Source: Mycolicibacterium novocastrense | GTDB taxonomy: Bacteria; Actinomycetota; Actinomycetes; Mycobacteriales; Mycobacteriaceae | Assembly (NCBI RefSeq): GCF_001570485.1 | Contig: NZ_BCTA01000064.1 | Location: 1-57,884 of the forward strand | Direction: 5' to 3' | DNA length: 57,884 nt | Shown here: piece after piece, positions 7,481 to 15,046 of the stretch | Layout: every line of letters starts with the position of its first letter | Numbering within the stretch: the first letter of the stretch is position 1 | Translations under genes and position numbers: made by a program | The notes under the pieces: generated by a model | Told to the model about the DNA's origin: nothing | Databases searched by the model: none | The model's input: the letters and a program-made list of their open reading frames with translations, nothing else

Positions 7481-8030
7481 GTGATCAGTATGCCACCGAG
7501 CCAGCCTTGAGCCGTGGAGCAAGCAGCTCGGCCCAGCAGGTCGGGCAGGATTCTGCGCGACGATCGCGATGGCGATGCACGGAGACTACCTGGCCGAAAT
7601 CGCCGTCCTGCGCAAACAACAAGCGGTTTTCGCTACGGATAGCCGATATCGAAGTGCGGCTGCGCCAGCGCTCGACAGCGACCCCGACATGCCAGTCGCC
7701 AGCATCGGCGACAGGTAGCGGCCCGAAACAGGCACTGGAAACGTGGATTCACGTTTCCAGTGTAGTGGTGTGGCCGGTCCATCTCGGCCGCGAAGAAAGC
7801 CGACGCATCGATCTCGGCCTGGCGAATCGGCCCCGCTGGACGTCTGCTGGTACGAAACCGCCGGACGCGACGCGGTCCCGTTGAGCCCACCGCACATGCT
7901 CGAGGTTTCGCCTCGACAACTGGCCATCGGATTGCTGGCCTAGGGTGCGACCGACGTCCGGGAAGGTGTACTGCACGGACCGTGACGTGGCCCTCTGTTG
8001 CACCATCCCCGCTGAGCCCGTTGCCTGAGA
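7481..8030. other. Gene-poor region with decayed sequence
   Basis: There is no convincing gene. A short plus-strand frame from ATG 7570 (MAMHGDYLAEIAVLRKQ...) and another ending PHMLEVSPRQLAIGLLA near 7943 look weakly protein-like but match nothing known. The one clear structure is the perfect 13-base inverted repeat at 7733-7762. The region is probably a scar of past insertions. Confidence 0.4.
7733..7762. repeat. Perfect 13-base inverted repeat, 4-base loop
   Basis: CACTGGAAACGTG and CACGTTTCCAGTG flank the loop GATT with no mismatch. No T-run follows on either strand, so a simple intrinsic terminator is not obvious. It could be an operator, an excised-element scar or a hairpin terminator of the non-canonical mycobacterial kind. 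No intact gene lies within 250 bases on either side. Confidence 0.6.
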
Positions 8031-8545
8031 CTAAGTGGAACTGGCTCTTTCGCCGGCGGATACCACGGTTTCAGGGTTGCGCTCGGCACCCGATGGAGCC
8101 AGCGGCACGGTGACGGTGAACGCGGCGCCTTTGCCGATGCCGTCGCTGGCCGCGGCGACGCGTCCGTTGTGGGCTTCGACCAGCGCCTTGACGATGGCTA
8201 GTCCGATTCCGCCTCCGCCGTAGCCTCGGTCGCGGGCGAGATCGGCTCGATAGAACCGTTCGAACACATGGGGTAGATGTTCGGCGGATATACCTTCACC
8301 ATTGTCGACGACCGAAAGCGTGAACTCAGCGCCGTCCACCGCCGCGCGGACTTCGACACGTCCTCCTGGCGGCGTGTGGCGCAGTGCGTTGTCGACCAGG
8401 TTGCCTAGGATCTGAGATAACCGTTGCGGGTCCCCCCACAGCCGGGGCAGTGTCTTGGGTGATGTGACGACTAGATCGACATGTTTGGTTCGATAGCGTT
8501 CTTGCGCGGCCGTCGCAGCGGCATCGATCAACTCGCGTACGCGAG
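8031..8545 (-). pseudogene. Truncated sensor histidine kinase (ATPase domain only)
   Basis: The minus strand encodes only the catalytic HATPase_c domain. It shows the N box (QILGNLVDNALRHT), G1 (VVDNGEGIS), F box (VFERFYRAD) and G2 (GGGIGLAIVKAL), preceded by the RVRELIDAAATAAQERY linker typical of the region just after the phospho-acceptor helices. The sensor, HAMP and His-containing DHp parts are missing. Upstream of about 8545 the frame runs antisense into a UdgX-type remnant, so the long open frame that continues to 8843 is not part of the gene. Function is lost unless the fragment acts as a stray ATPase domain, which is unlikely. Confidence 0.75.
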
Positions 8546-8710
8546 GCGCTGGAACTTCCGGTTGTCGACGAGCTCGATGTTGCTCCCGAAGTCGCCGTGA
8601 CCGTGCATCCGTCATCGGTGCTGCGCGGGCCACCAGAGGATCGGGAGAAGGCGTTCGAGGCGCTGGTGTCCGATCTGCGGTTCGCCGACGGCCTGCGCTC
8701 ACACCGCTAG
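8546..8710 (+). pseudogene. C-terminal remnant of a UdgX-type uracil-DNA glycosylase
   Basis: The plus strand reads VVDELDVAPEVAV, then TVHPSSVLRGPPEDREKAF and EALVSDLRFADGL before TAG at 8708-8710. The VHPSSVLR(G/A) segment followed by a charged helix is the C-terminal signature of UdgX/family-4-like uracil-DNA glycosylases. Everything N-terminal, including the 4Fe-4S cysteines, is absent. It abuts the truncated histidine kinase in tail-to-head fashion, and its stop overlaps the stop of the small secreted gene on the other strand. Confidence 0.6.
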
Positions 8711-8979
8711 CAGGCGGCCGGCGGCACCCACATCGAGACGGCGGGAGGCACCCAGGCGCACGGACCGCCGTAATGCGGGCCGTTCCAGTAGGCCGGACCG
8801 TTCCAGCGCGGACCACGACGGTCGTCCCAGTCGTGCCGGTCATCCCACTTGTCGAGCTTCCACGTCATGCCCGGTGCGCTGGGCACCTCGGCGTTGGCGA
8901 CACCCGCTCCGACGCCCAGTGCGGTGAACGCCAGCGCGCCGACGAGCCCCGCTTGCACTCCGACCTTCTTTACGCTCAC
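8707..8979 (-). CDS. Small secreted Trp/Pro/Asp-rich protein
   Basis: A 90-residue exported protein. GTG 8977-8979 is chosen because AGGGA lies a few bases upstream; a TTG two codons earlier is possible. The signal peptide (GLVGALAFTALGVGAGVANA) is followed by a short mature chain with WKLDKWDDRHDWDDRRGP, then WNGPAYWNGPHYGGP and two Cys (GPCAW and the C-terminal Cys). Trp-rich small exported proteins of this kind occur in mycobacteria with no known role. Two regularly spaced cysteines suggest one disulfide. The stop overlaps the remnant UdgX stop (CTAG). Confidence 0.75.
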   Translation of the reverse strand: MSVKKVGVQAGLVGALAFTALGVGAGVANAEVPSAPGMTWKLDKWDDRHDWDDRRGPRWNGPAYWNGPHYGGPCAWVPPAVSMWVPPAAC

Positions 8980-9204
8980 GACCAATCCCTCACTATTGCA
9001 ACAATTATCGGTTCCGACCCGCGTCGATCTTATACTCGCGGCCCTGACGTCGACGACCGGCGTGGCTCGCTTCGAAGCAGCAAAGGGCAGCCCCGATGCG
9101 GGGACGGTGCGCTGAAAAGTGCTGTCGCGCAGCTCGGTTGGAATGCGTTAATTTGCTCTTCGGAAATGCCTCATCACGCGCTGCAAAGAGCAACGGCCCA
9201 TGCG

Positions 9205-9275
9205 AGCGAGTGACGGGATTCGAACCCGTGTAAACGGCTTTGCAGGCCGGTGCCTAGCCACTCAGCCACACCCGC
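9205..9275 (-). tRNA. tRNA-Cys (anticodon GCA)
   Basis: The minus strand folds as a 71-base tRNA. The acceptor is GCGGGTG paired with CACTCGC (one G-U), the discriminator is U, the anticodon loop is CTGCAAA with GCA, the variable region has 4 bases, and the T arm is ACGGG-TTCGAAT-CCCGT. One C-U mismatch is present at the base of the anticodon stem. CCA is not encoded. Its 3' end faces the accessory zone at 1-9200, the usual orientation for integration hot spots. Confidence 0.93.
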
Positions 9276-9335
9276 ATTGACAGTGAGTGTCCCAGCGCGA
9301 TCAGTCACCGCCCAGCGTTGAAATCGCCGTGATCG

Positions 9336-10757
9336 TTACCGCGGTTCGCCAGAAGGGTGTCGTCCGCTCCGCGTCGAGCCGACCAGCCCCACCGCGGCCA
9401 ACGCAGCGAACGCCGCCAGCAGCCACCGCGCCGGCGTGACGTCGCCGCTGTCGGTCATGTTCACCAGCACTCCGGCCAACCCCGCGCCGAAAGCGCCGGC
9501 GATCAACTGGACGGTGTTGATTGCAGCAGCCGCGGTCGGCCCCTCCGACGGGTCGTCCACCCGGCTCATCGCCCACGCCGACAGATGCGGCCAGGCGATC
9601 CCCACCCCGGCGCCCGTCACGATCAGCGCGACCGCCCAGACCGCCACCACGGCGAACGGTGCGTCGTCCCGCATGGTCACCGCCGCCAGCGCGAGGCCAA
9701 TAGCCATGAGCGCGGGCGCGACAGCGACCGTGCGCTTGATCGATCGCAGGTTGCTCATCGAGGCGCTACCGATCTCCCCGACCGTCCAACCGAGCGCCAG
9801 ACCCGCACCGAGAAATCCCGCCGCGACCGGTGTGAGATCGGCCAGCCGCTGCCCGAACAGCGGAACGTACATGTCCGCCATCGTCGCAGCCATCAACACA
9901 GCGAGGGTCAGGTAGATCCACTTCAGCGGTCCGCGCCCAAAAGTGCTGGGCGGCAACACCCCAGCGGGTAGCCGACGGTCGACGAACAGGAACACCGCCA
10001 CCAAAACGCCTCCGAAGCCGAGCAGCACGGCCGTGGGCCACACCCCGCGCGGGATACCGGCTGCGCTGACGGCCAACGCCGCGACACCCAACAACAGCAG
10101 CGACCACATGGGTATCGGCGTTCGCGGCGCATCGACGTCGGCGTGAGTGCGCCTGGGCAACGCCAGCGGGACCAGCACCGCGATGGCTGCAGTCAGGATT
10201 GCCAGCGCGCCGAACGCCCAACGCCACGAGGCATATTGGGAGAACAGACCCCCGGCGGCAGGACCGAGCAACGTCCCAACACCCCACATCGCCGAAACGA
10301 GGGCCGACGCCTTGGTCCACAACCACTGAGGCAACGCCGTATTGATCACCGCATAGCCCAACCCGGCCAGCAGCCCGCCCGCCAGCCCCTGCACCGTGCG
10401 GCCGACAAGCAGGGCTTCCATCGTGGGCGCCGCCGCACAGGCGACGCTGCCCAGGCCGAATACGGACAGCGCCGCCAGATACGACACCCGCGGCCCGATA
10501 CGCATCAACGTCGAGTGCACGGTGGTCGCGGCGATCACCGAAGCGACCAGGTACACCGTGGTCACCCATGCGTACAGCCGGTAACCGCCGATATCGGCCA
10601 CCGCGCTGGGCATCAGGCTGATGGTGAGGAACTCGTTGGTGGCGTACAGCGCGACCCCGCCGGCCAGGACGGTGCTGGCGCCGAGGTACTTCGGTCCCAA
10701 CAGGTCGCGCCAGCGCCCGGTACTGGTCGTCGGCGCGGTGTCGGTCACGCCGGACAC
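9336..10757 (-). CDS. MFS drug-efflux-type transporter (Rv1634-like)
   Basis: Inner-membrane major facilitator of 473 residues with 12-14 hydrophobic segments, probably a proton-coupled drug or metabolite exporter. The MFS family is suggested by the R-x-x-Q-G-x-x-x-G pattern (VGRTVQGLAGGLLAGLG) in the fourth helix region and by GLLGPAAGGLFS-like motif C (GTLLGPAAGGLFSQYASWRW). The gene order next to rafH/uvrB on the same strand matches Rv1634 downstream of uvrB. The start is GTG at 10755-10757; a second GTG lies three codons in. No frameshift is seen. The substrate cannot be told from sequence. Confidence 0.85.
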   Translation of the reverse strand: MSGVTDTAPTTSTGRWRDLLGPKYLGASTVLAGGVALYATNEFLTISLMPSAVADIGGYRLYAWVTTVYLVASVIAATTVHSTLMRIGPRVSYLAALSVFGLGSVACAAAPTMEALLVGRTVQGLAGGLLAGLGYAVINTALPQWLWTKASALVSAMWGVGTLLGPAAGGLFSQYASWRWAFGALAILTAAIAVLVPLALPRRTHADVDAPRTPIPMWSLLLLGVAALAVSAAGIPRGVWPTAVLLGFGGVLVAVFLFVDRRLPAGVLPPSTFGRGPLKWIYLTLAVLMAATMADMYVPLFGQRLADLTPVAAGFLGAGLALGWTVGEIGSASMSNLRSIKRTVAVAPALMAIGLALAAVTMRDDAPFAVVAVWAVALIVTGAGVGIAWPHLSAWAMSRVDDPSEGPTAAAAINTVQLIAGAFGAGLAGVLVNMTDSGDVTPARWLLAAFAALAAVGLVGSTRSGRHPSGEPR

Positions 10758-10795
10758 GCTACGAGCTCAACCTTCGTTCAGGTCAAGCGGCGACC

Positions 10796-11593
10796 TCAAC
10801 CGGCCGGGGTGATGAGCCCGTAGTGGCCGTCGTAACGGTGGTAGAGCACGGCTGCACGACCTTGTGCCGCGTCGATGAAGAACATGAACGGCAGCCCCAG
10901 CAGACCCATCCGCTCGGCGGCCTGCTCAACGGTGAGGCACGGCGCCGGCTGCGGACTGATGGTCAGCGGCAATTCGAACGGCGCCAGCTCCTCCTCCGAG
11001 GCCGGCTGCACCTGTGCCAGCCGGTGACCGGTCGGGCCGTCCTTGTAGAGCACACTCGCCATCCCGGTGCGCTCCTCGGTGAACAGGTGGAAGTCGTAGT
11101 CGAGCAACGCCATCTCCAGCGCCGCCTCGTCAACAGTGCACGGCGCGAGCGTGAAGGACTTGCGCCGCACGATTTGGCGTTCGTCGGGCGCCACGTTCAG
11201 GCGGGTCGGCCGTTGCGTCGGTTCGGCGTCGGCTTCGTCGGGAACCCGGATGGTCCGGCCGTCGCGTCGCGCCTCCCAGTGGTCGGCGGCTCGCCGGAGC
11301 CGACGTCGGAGGCGCTCCTCGAGCCGGTCGATCGCGTCACGCGCGGTCTCGCCCTCAGCCTCCGCCCGCACCAGCCGGCCATTCAGGTCGAGGTTGCCCT
11401 GGGCCAGTACCGGACGCTCGGTATCCGGATCCCCGTGGCGGGTCAGTTTGACGTGGGCGTGTGCCAGCGGGCGGTGGACGAACCGGGACAGGTCGGCGAT
11501 CTTGGTCCGCGCGTATTCGGCGGCACCCGGAAGATCACCGCGTGTGGTGACGTCGACGTGGACTGTGGGCGCGATATCGATTCTGTCACTCAT
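10796..11593 (-). CDS. rafH: Long ribosome hibernation factor (RafH-like)
   Basis: Ribosome-associated protein of 265 residues that stabilises 70S ribosomes in non-growing or hypoxic cells. The N-terminal HPF/RaiA-like domain occupies about 8-105 (HVDVTTRGDLPGAAEYARTK, VRAEAEGETARDAIDRLEER). Two S30AE C-terminal-type repeats follow, about 140-200 (VDEAALEMALLDYDFHLFTE) and 205-262 (VEQAAERMGLLGLPFMFFID). This double C-terminal layout is that of the DosR-controlled RafH rather than the shorter HPF. A near-perfect DosR box lies 35-50 bases upstream, in agreement. The M. smegmatis and M. tuberculosis RafH genes belong to the dormancy regulon. Confidence 0.85.
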   Translation of the reverse strand: MSDRIDIAPTVHVDVTTRGDLPGAAEYARTKIADLSRFVHRPLAHAHVKLTRHGDPDTERPVLAQGNLDLNGRLVRAEAEGETARDAIDRLEERLRRRLRRAADHWEARRDGRTIRVPDEADAEPTQRPTRLNVAPDERQIVRRKSFTLAPCTVDEAALEMALLDYDFHLFTEERTGMASVLYKDGPTGHRLAQVQPASEEELAPFELPLTISPQPAPCLTVEQAAERMGLLGLPFMFFIDAAQGRAAVLYHRYDGHYGLITPAG

Positions 11594-11627
11594 ACTTTCG
11601 TTCTACGTGAGCCGAGCCGTAGGCGCT

Positions 11628-11643
11628 AGGGACGAAAGTCCCT
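11628..11643. promoter_or_regulatory. DosR (DevR) box upstream of the rafH-like gene
   Basis: AGGGACGAAAGTCCCT is a perfect inverted repeat around a 4-base centre and matches the core GGGAC-N4-GTCCC of the mycobacterial dormancy regulator site. It lies 34 bases upstream of the ATG at 11591-11593, on the correct side, and 12 bases beyond the uvrB stop. The prediction is induction by hypoxia, NO or CO through DosR. Confidence 0.85.
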
Positions 11644-11655
11644 GCGACGCGCCGA

Positions 11656-13806
11656 TCACTTCAGGCCCGCGGCGTCCATCCCACGCAGTTCCTTCTTGAG
11701 GTCGTGGATCTCGTCGCGGATGCGCGCGGCCAGTTCGAACTGCAGATCACGTGCCGCGGCCATCATCTGTTCGGTCAGGTCCCTGATCAGGTCGGCCAAC
11801 TCGGCTCGCGGCATGTTCGAGGTGTCGCGCCCCTCGATGATGCCGGCGCTGACCGCCCGCCCGGGCTCGCCTTGTGCCCGGCGTCCCCGCGACGCGTTGC
11901 GCCCGGAACCGCCCACCTCGACATCATCGGCTTCGCGGTACACCTGGTCGAGAATGTCGGCGATCTTCTTGCGCAACGGCTTTGGATCGATACCGTGCGC
12001 CTCGTTGTAAGCGATCTGCTTGGCACGACGGCGCTCGGTTTCGTCGATGGCTTCCCGCATCGATTCGGTGATGTTGTCGGCGTACATGTGGACCTCGCCC
12101 GACACGTTGCGGGCGGCGCGGCCGATGGTCTGGATCAGGCTGCGGGTGGACCGGAGGAACCCTTCCTTGTCCGCGTCGAGGATGGCCACCAGTGACACCT
12201 CCGGCAGGTCGAGACCCTCGCGGAGCAGGTTGATGCCGACCAGTACGTCGTAGTCGCCCAGGCGCAGTTGACGCAGCAGTTCGACCCGGCGCAGCGTGTC
12301 CACCTCGGAGTGCAGGTAGCGAACCCGGATCCCCATCTCGAGCAGGTAGTCGGTGAGGTCCTCGGCCATCTTCTTGGTCAGCGTGGTCACGAGCACCCGC
12401 TCGTCGCGCTCGGTGCGCGTGCGGATCTCGCCGATCAGATCGTCGATCTGCCCCTTCGTCGGCTTCACGACGACCTTGGGATCCACCAAACCCGTTGGGC
12501 GGATGACCTGTTCGACGAACTCACCCCCGGACTGGCTGAGCTCGTACGGTCCTGGCGTCGCCGACAGGTACACCGTCTGCCCGATGCGGTCGGCGAACTC
12601 CTCCCAGGTGAGCGGGCGATTGTCGACGGCCGAGGGTAGCCGGAAACCGAAGTCGACGAGGTTGCGCTTACGCGACATGTCGCCCTCGTACATGCCGCCG
12701 ATCTGCGGCACGGTCACGTGGGATTCGTCGATGACGAGCAGGAAGTCCTCGGGGAAGTAGTCGAGCAGCGTGGCGGGCGCCGAGCCGGCGGGCCTGGCGT
12801 CGATGTGACGCGAGTAGTTCTCGATGCCCGAGCAGAAGCCGACCTGACGCATCATCTCGACGTCGTAGTTGGTGCGCATCCGCAGCCGCTGCGCCTCCAA
12901 CAGCTTGCCCTGCCCCTCCAGTTCGGCCAGCCGCTCCTCGAGCTCCTGTTCGATGGTCGATATTGCGTGTGCCATGCGCTCCGGGCCTGCGACATAGTGG
13001 GTGGCCGGGAAGATCCGCAGCGAATCGACCTTGCGGACGACGTCGCCGGTCAACGGGTGCAGGTAGTACAGCTCCTCGATCTCGTCGCCGAAGAACTCGA
13101 TGCGGACTGCCAGCTCCTCGTAGGACGGAATGATCTCGACGGTGTCGCCGCGCACGCGGAAGGAGCCGCGGGTGAACGCCATGTCGTTGCGGGTGTACTG
13201 CACGTCGACGAGCAGTCGCAGCAGCCCGTCCCGCGGCACCTCCTGGCCCACCTGCAGCTCGACCGACCGGTCCAGGTATGACTGCGGTGTGCCCAGGCCG
13301 TAGATGCAGGACACCGAGGCGACCACGACCACGTCGCGACGGGACAGCAGGCTCGAGGTGGCCGAGTGCCGCAGCCGCTCGACGTCGTCGTTGATCGAGC
13401 TGTCCTTCTCGATGTAGGTGTCGGTCTGGGCGATGTACGCCTCGGGCTGGTAATAGTCGTAATACGAGACGAAGTACTCGACCGCGTTGTGCGGCAACAT
13501 CTCCCGCAGTTCGTTTGCCATCTGCGCGGCGAGCGTCTTGTTCGGCTCCATCACCAGTGTGGGCCGCTGTACCCGCTCGATGAGCCACGCCGTCGTTGCC
13601 GACTTACCGGTGCCGGTGGCACCCAGCAGCACCACGTCGTGCTCCCCCGCCCGGATACGGCGCTCCAGCTCGTCGATGGCCGCCGGCTGGTCGCCCGCCG
13701 GTGCGTACGGGCTGACCACCTCGAAGCGTCCGCCTTTGCGCACGATCGCATCGACGGGGCGGTACTCCGAGTGCGCGAGCACGGGGTGTTCAGTCGCGAA
13801 AGCCAT
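11656..13806 (-). CDS. uvrB: Excinuclease ABC subunit UvrB
   Basis: Damage-verification helicase of nucleotide excision repair, 716 residues. Visible are Walker A GATGTGKS (62-69), the beta-hairpin region with YYDYYQPEAYIAQTDTYIEK (about 102-122) that clamps DNA, the DESH helicase motif (LLVIDESHVTVPQ), motif V/VI (GINLLREGLDLPEVSL; QTIGRAARN) and the C-terminal UVR domain that binds UvrC (ARDLQFELAARIRDEI). ATG 13804-13806 is preferred over the GTG two codons upstream. It gives the family N-terminus MAFATEHPV and agrees with a promoter whose start site would fall at or next to this ATG. Confidence 0.97.
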   Translation of the reverse strand: MAFATEHPVLAHSEYRPVDAIVRKGGRFEVVSPYAPAGDQPAAIDELERRIRAGEHDVVLLGATGTGKSATTAWLIERVQRPTLVMEPNKTLAAQMANELREMLPHNAVEYFVSYYDYYQPEAYIAQTDTYIEKDSSINDDVERLRHSATSSLLSRRDVVVVASVSCIYGLGTPQSYLDRSVELQVGQEVPRDGLLRLLVDVQYTRNDMAFTRGSFRVRGDTVEIIPSYEELAVRIEFFGDEIEELYYLHPLTGDVVRKVDSLRIFPATHYVAGPERMAHAISTIEQELEERLAELEGQGKLLEAQRLRMRTNYDVEMMRQVGFCSGIENYSRHIDARPAGSAPATLLDYFPEDFLLVIDESHVTVPQIGGMYEGDMSRKRNLVDFGFRLPSAVDNRPLTWEEFADRIGQTVYLSATPGPYELSQSGGEFVEQVIRPTGLVDPKVVVKPTKGQIDDLIGEIRTRTERDERVLVTTLTKKMAEDLTDYLLEMGIRVRYLHSEVDTLRRVELLRQLRLGDYDVLVGINLLREGLDLPEVSLVAILDADKEGFLRSTRSLIQTIGRAARNVSGEVHMYADNITESMREAIDETERRRAKQIAYNEAHGIDPKPLRKKIADILDQVYREADDVEVGGSGRNASRGRRAQGEPGRAVSAGIIEGRDTSNMPRAELADLIRDLTEQMMAAARDLQFELAARIRDEIHDLKKELRGMDAAGLK

Positions 13807-13814
13807 AATCACCC

Positions 13815-13837
13815 AGGGTAAGCGCGTGCTCTGACAA
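13815..13837 (-). promoter_or_regulatory. RecA-independent DNA-damage promoter (PafBC type) of uvrB
   Basis: On the minus strand TTGTCAGAG, 8 bases, then TACCCT matches the RecA-NDp/PafBC promoter pattern tTGTCRgtg-N8-TAnnnT. The start site expected about 7 bases past TACCCT would lie at about 13807-13808, next to the ATG at 13806, implying a leaderless or nearly leaderless mRNA. Confidence 0.7.
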
Positions 13838-13868
13838 GTTCATTCCCGCTGCGCCCTATCCTGTCCTC

Positions 13869-14375
13869 ATCCACCCTCCCAAACACGAGACATTCGACCT
13901 CGTCGCCCGCACCAACACCGATCCGAAGGGCATCGTGCGGGCGGTCGACGTCTACACCGTCCAACCGTGGGGCCTGTACATGGCCCGCCCCACCCCGGGC
14001 CGGCCGCAATTCCACTATCTGGAGTCCTGGCTGCTGCCCTCTCTGGGACTGCGCGCGACGGTGTTCCACTTCAACGCAGGTCACGAGCGGGACCAGGATT
14101 ACTACCTGGACGTTGGCCACTACACGCCGGGCCCCGAGGTCTGGCACGCCGAAGACCACTACCTCGACCTGGTGGTCCGAACCGGCCGCGGCGTCGAACT
14201 GCACGACGTCGACGAACTGTTCACCGCCATACGGCACAACCTGCTGGCGCCCGAGACCGGTGAGCAGGCCGTCCAGACCGCGGTGGCCGCCATCGACGGG
14301 CTGGCCCGCCACGACTACGACCTCAACCGGTGGCTGGCCGAAAGTGGTATGCCACTCACCTGGCGCGACGACTAG
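13869..14375 (+). CDS. DUF402-domain protein (Rv1632c-like)
   Basis: Soluble protein of about 168 residues. The DUF402 core is recognisable in EDHYLDLVVRTGRGVELHD and VDELFTAIRHNLL; some members of this superfamily are nucleotide phosphatases, but the function here is unassigned. The first standard start in this frame is GTG 13935, yet the frame upstream reads HPPKHETFDLVARTN and DPKGIVRAVDVY, which looks coding. The codon at the expected start (13869) is ATC, not ATG. I list the longer form; use 13935 if only standard starts are accepted. It is divergent from uvrB, matching the conserved local gene order. Confidence 0.7.
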   Translation: MHPPKHETFDLVARTNTDPKGIVRAVDVYTVQPWGLYMARPTPGRPQFHYLESWLLPSLGLRATVFHFNAGHERDQDYYLDVGHYTPGPEVWHAEDHYLDLVVRTGRGVELHDVDELFTAIRHNLLAPETGEQAVQTAVAAIDGLARHDYDLNRWLAESGMPLTWRDD

Positions 14376-14511
14376 ACGTGCCCCGCTGCGGCGCCCGACT
14401 CGACTGCCAACCGGCCGACGGGTAACGAACGACCTGCAGTTATCGATCTTGATTCCGATGGTTACCGCTACGAATTTGTCTGCCCAGGTAAGGCCGGTAT
14501 TCTCTCGTCGC

Positions 14512-15021
14512 ATGTCCCCCACAGCCCGCACCGCAGGCGCGACGGCCGCGGCGATGCTCGTGGGCTCGGTCCTGTTCCCGGGTGGCGCCGCGGCCCAACC
14601 GAGCGCCGAGACCGAGGCGCAGCCTGCGCCCGAGGTTCTGCACAACGTCATCTACCGAGCGCGCGCGGACGGTACCTCCCGCGGCGCGGTCGTCGCGTAC
14701 AAGATGGACGACCAGAACGTCAACAGCGCGCAGCCCACGCTCCTACCCGGTCAGACGTTCGAGGTCAACGCTGTGCTGGCCGATCCCCAACTGGCCGGGA
14801 TGGAGATCTCCATCGAATGGCCCTACGGCTCCAACCTGCACTGCGAGATCCTCGTCGACGACCAGGTCGTCGCCAAGGCCGACCAGTTCATCGCGCCGCG
14901 ACTGCTCCGGCCCAAGGACGACCCGATGTACGGGGTGCTGCAATGCGGAGCCCCGCTGAACCTCCCGATCGACGGGGCCGGCACCCCGCCGCCCGACGCC
15001 GGCACCCCACCGCCGGCCTAG
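14512..15021 (+). CDS. Secreted hypothetical protein
   Basis: A 169-residue exported protein. ATG 14512 gives a proper signal peptide (MSPTARTAGATAAAMLVGS, cleavage near GGAAAQP); an ATG 18 codons upstream (14458) would only add a poor extension. The mature region contains HNVIYRARADGTSRGAVV, YKMDDQNVNSAQPTLLPG, FEVNAVLADPQLAGME and LHCEILVDDQVV with two Cys, suggesting a beta-sandwich-like fold with one disulfide. The tail is Pro/Gly-rich. It resembles small exported proteins restricted to mycobacteria and has no known role. It ends 25 bases from the convergent coaE stop. Confidence 0.75.
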   Translation: MSPTARTAGATAAAMLVGSVLFPGGAAAQPSAETEAQPAPEVLHNVIYRARADGTSRGAVVAYKMDDQNVNSAQPTLLPGQTFEVNAVLADPQLAGMEISIEWPYGSNLHCEILVDDQVVAKADQFIAPRLLRPKDDPMYGVLQCGAPLNLPIDGAGTPPPDAGTPPPA

Positions 15022-15046
15022 GCGCCGGCGGGCATCCCGCTGGGGA

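Noticed and set aside
7481..7530. Copper-regulator (RicR/CsoR) site before the multicopper oxidase
   Set aside because: There is a TGATCACATGATC-like partial palindrome around the start but no match to the RicR consensus.
8546..8843. N-terminal extension of the histidine kinase frame
   Set aside because: The frame is open by chance only. Its peptide is Arg/Pro/Thr-rich and antisense to the UdgX remnant and the small secreted gene.
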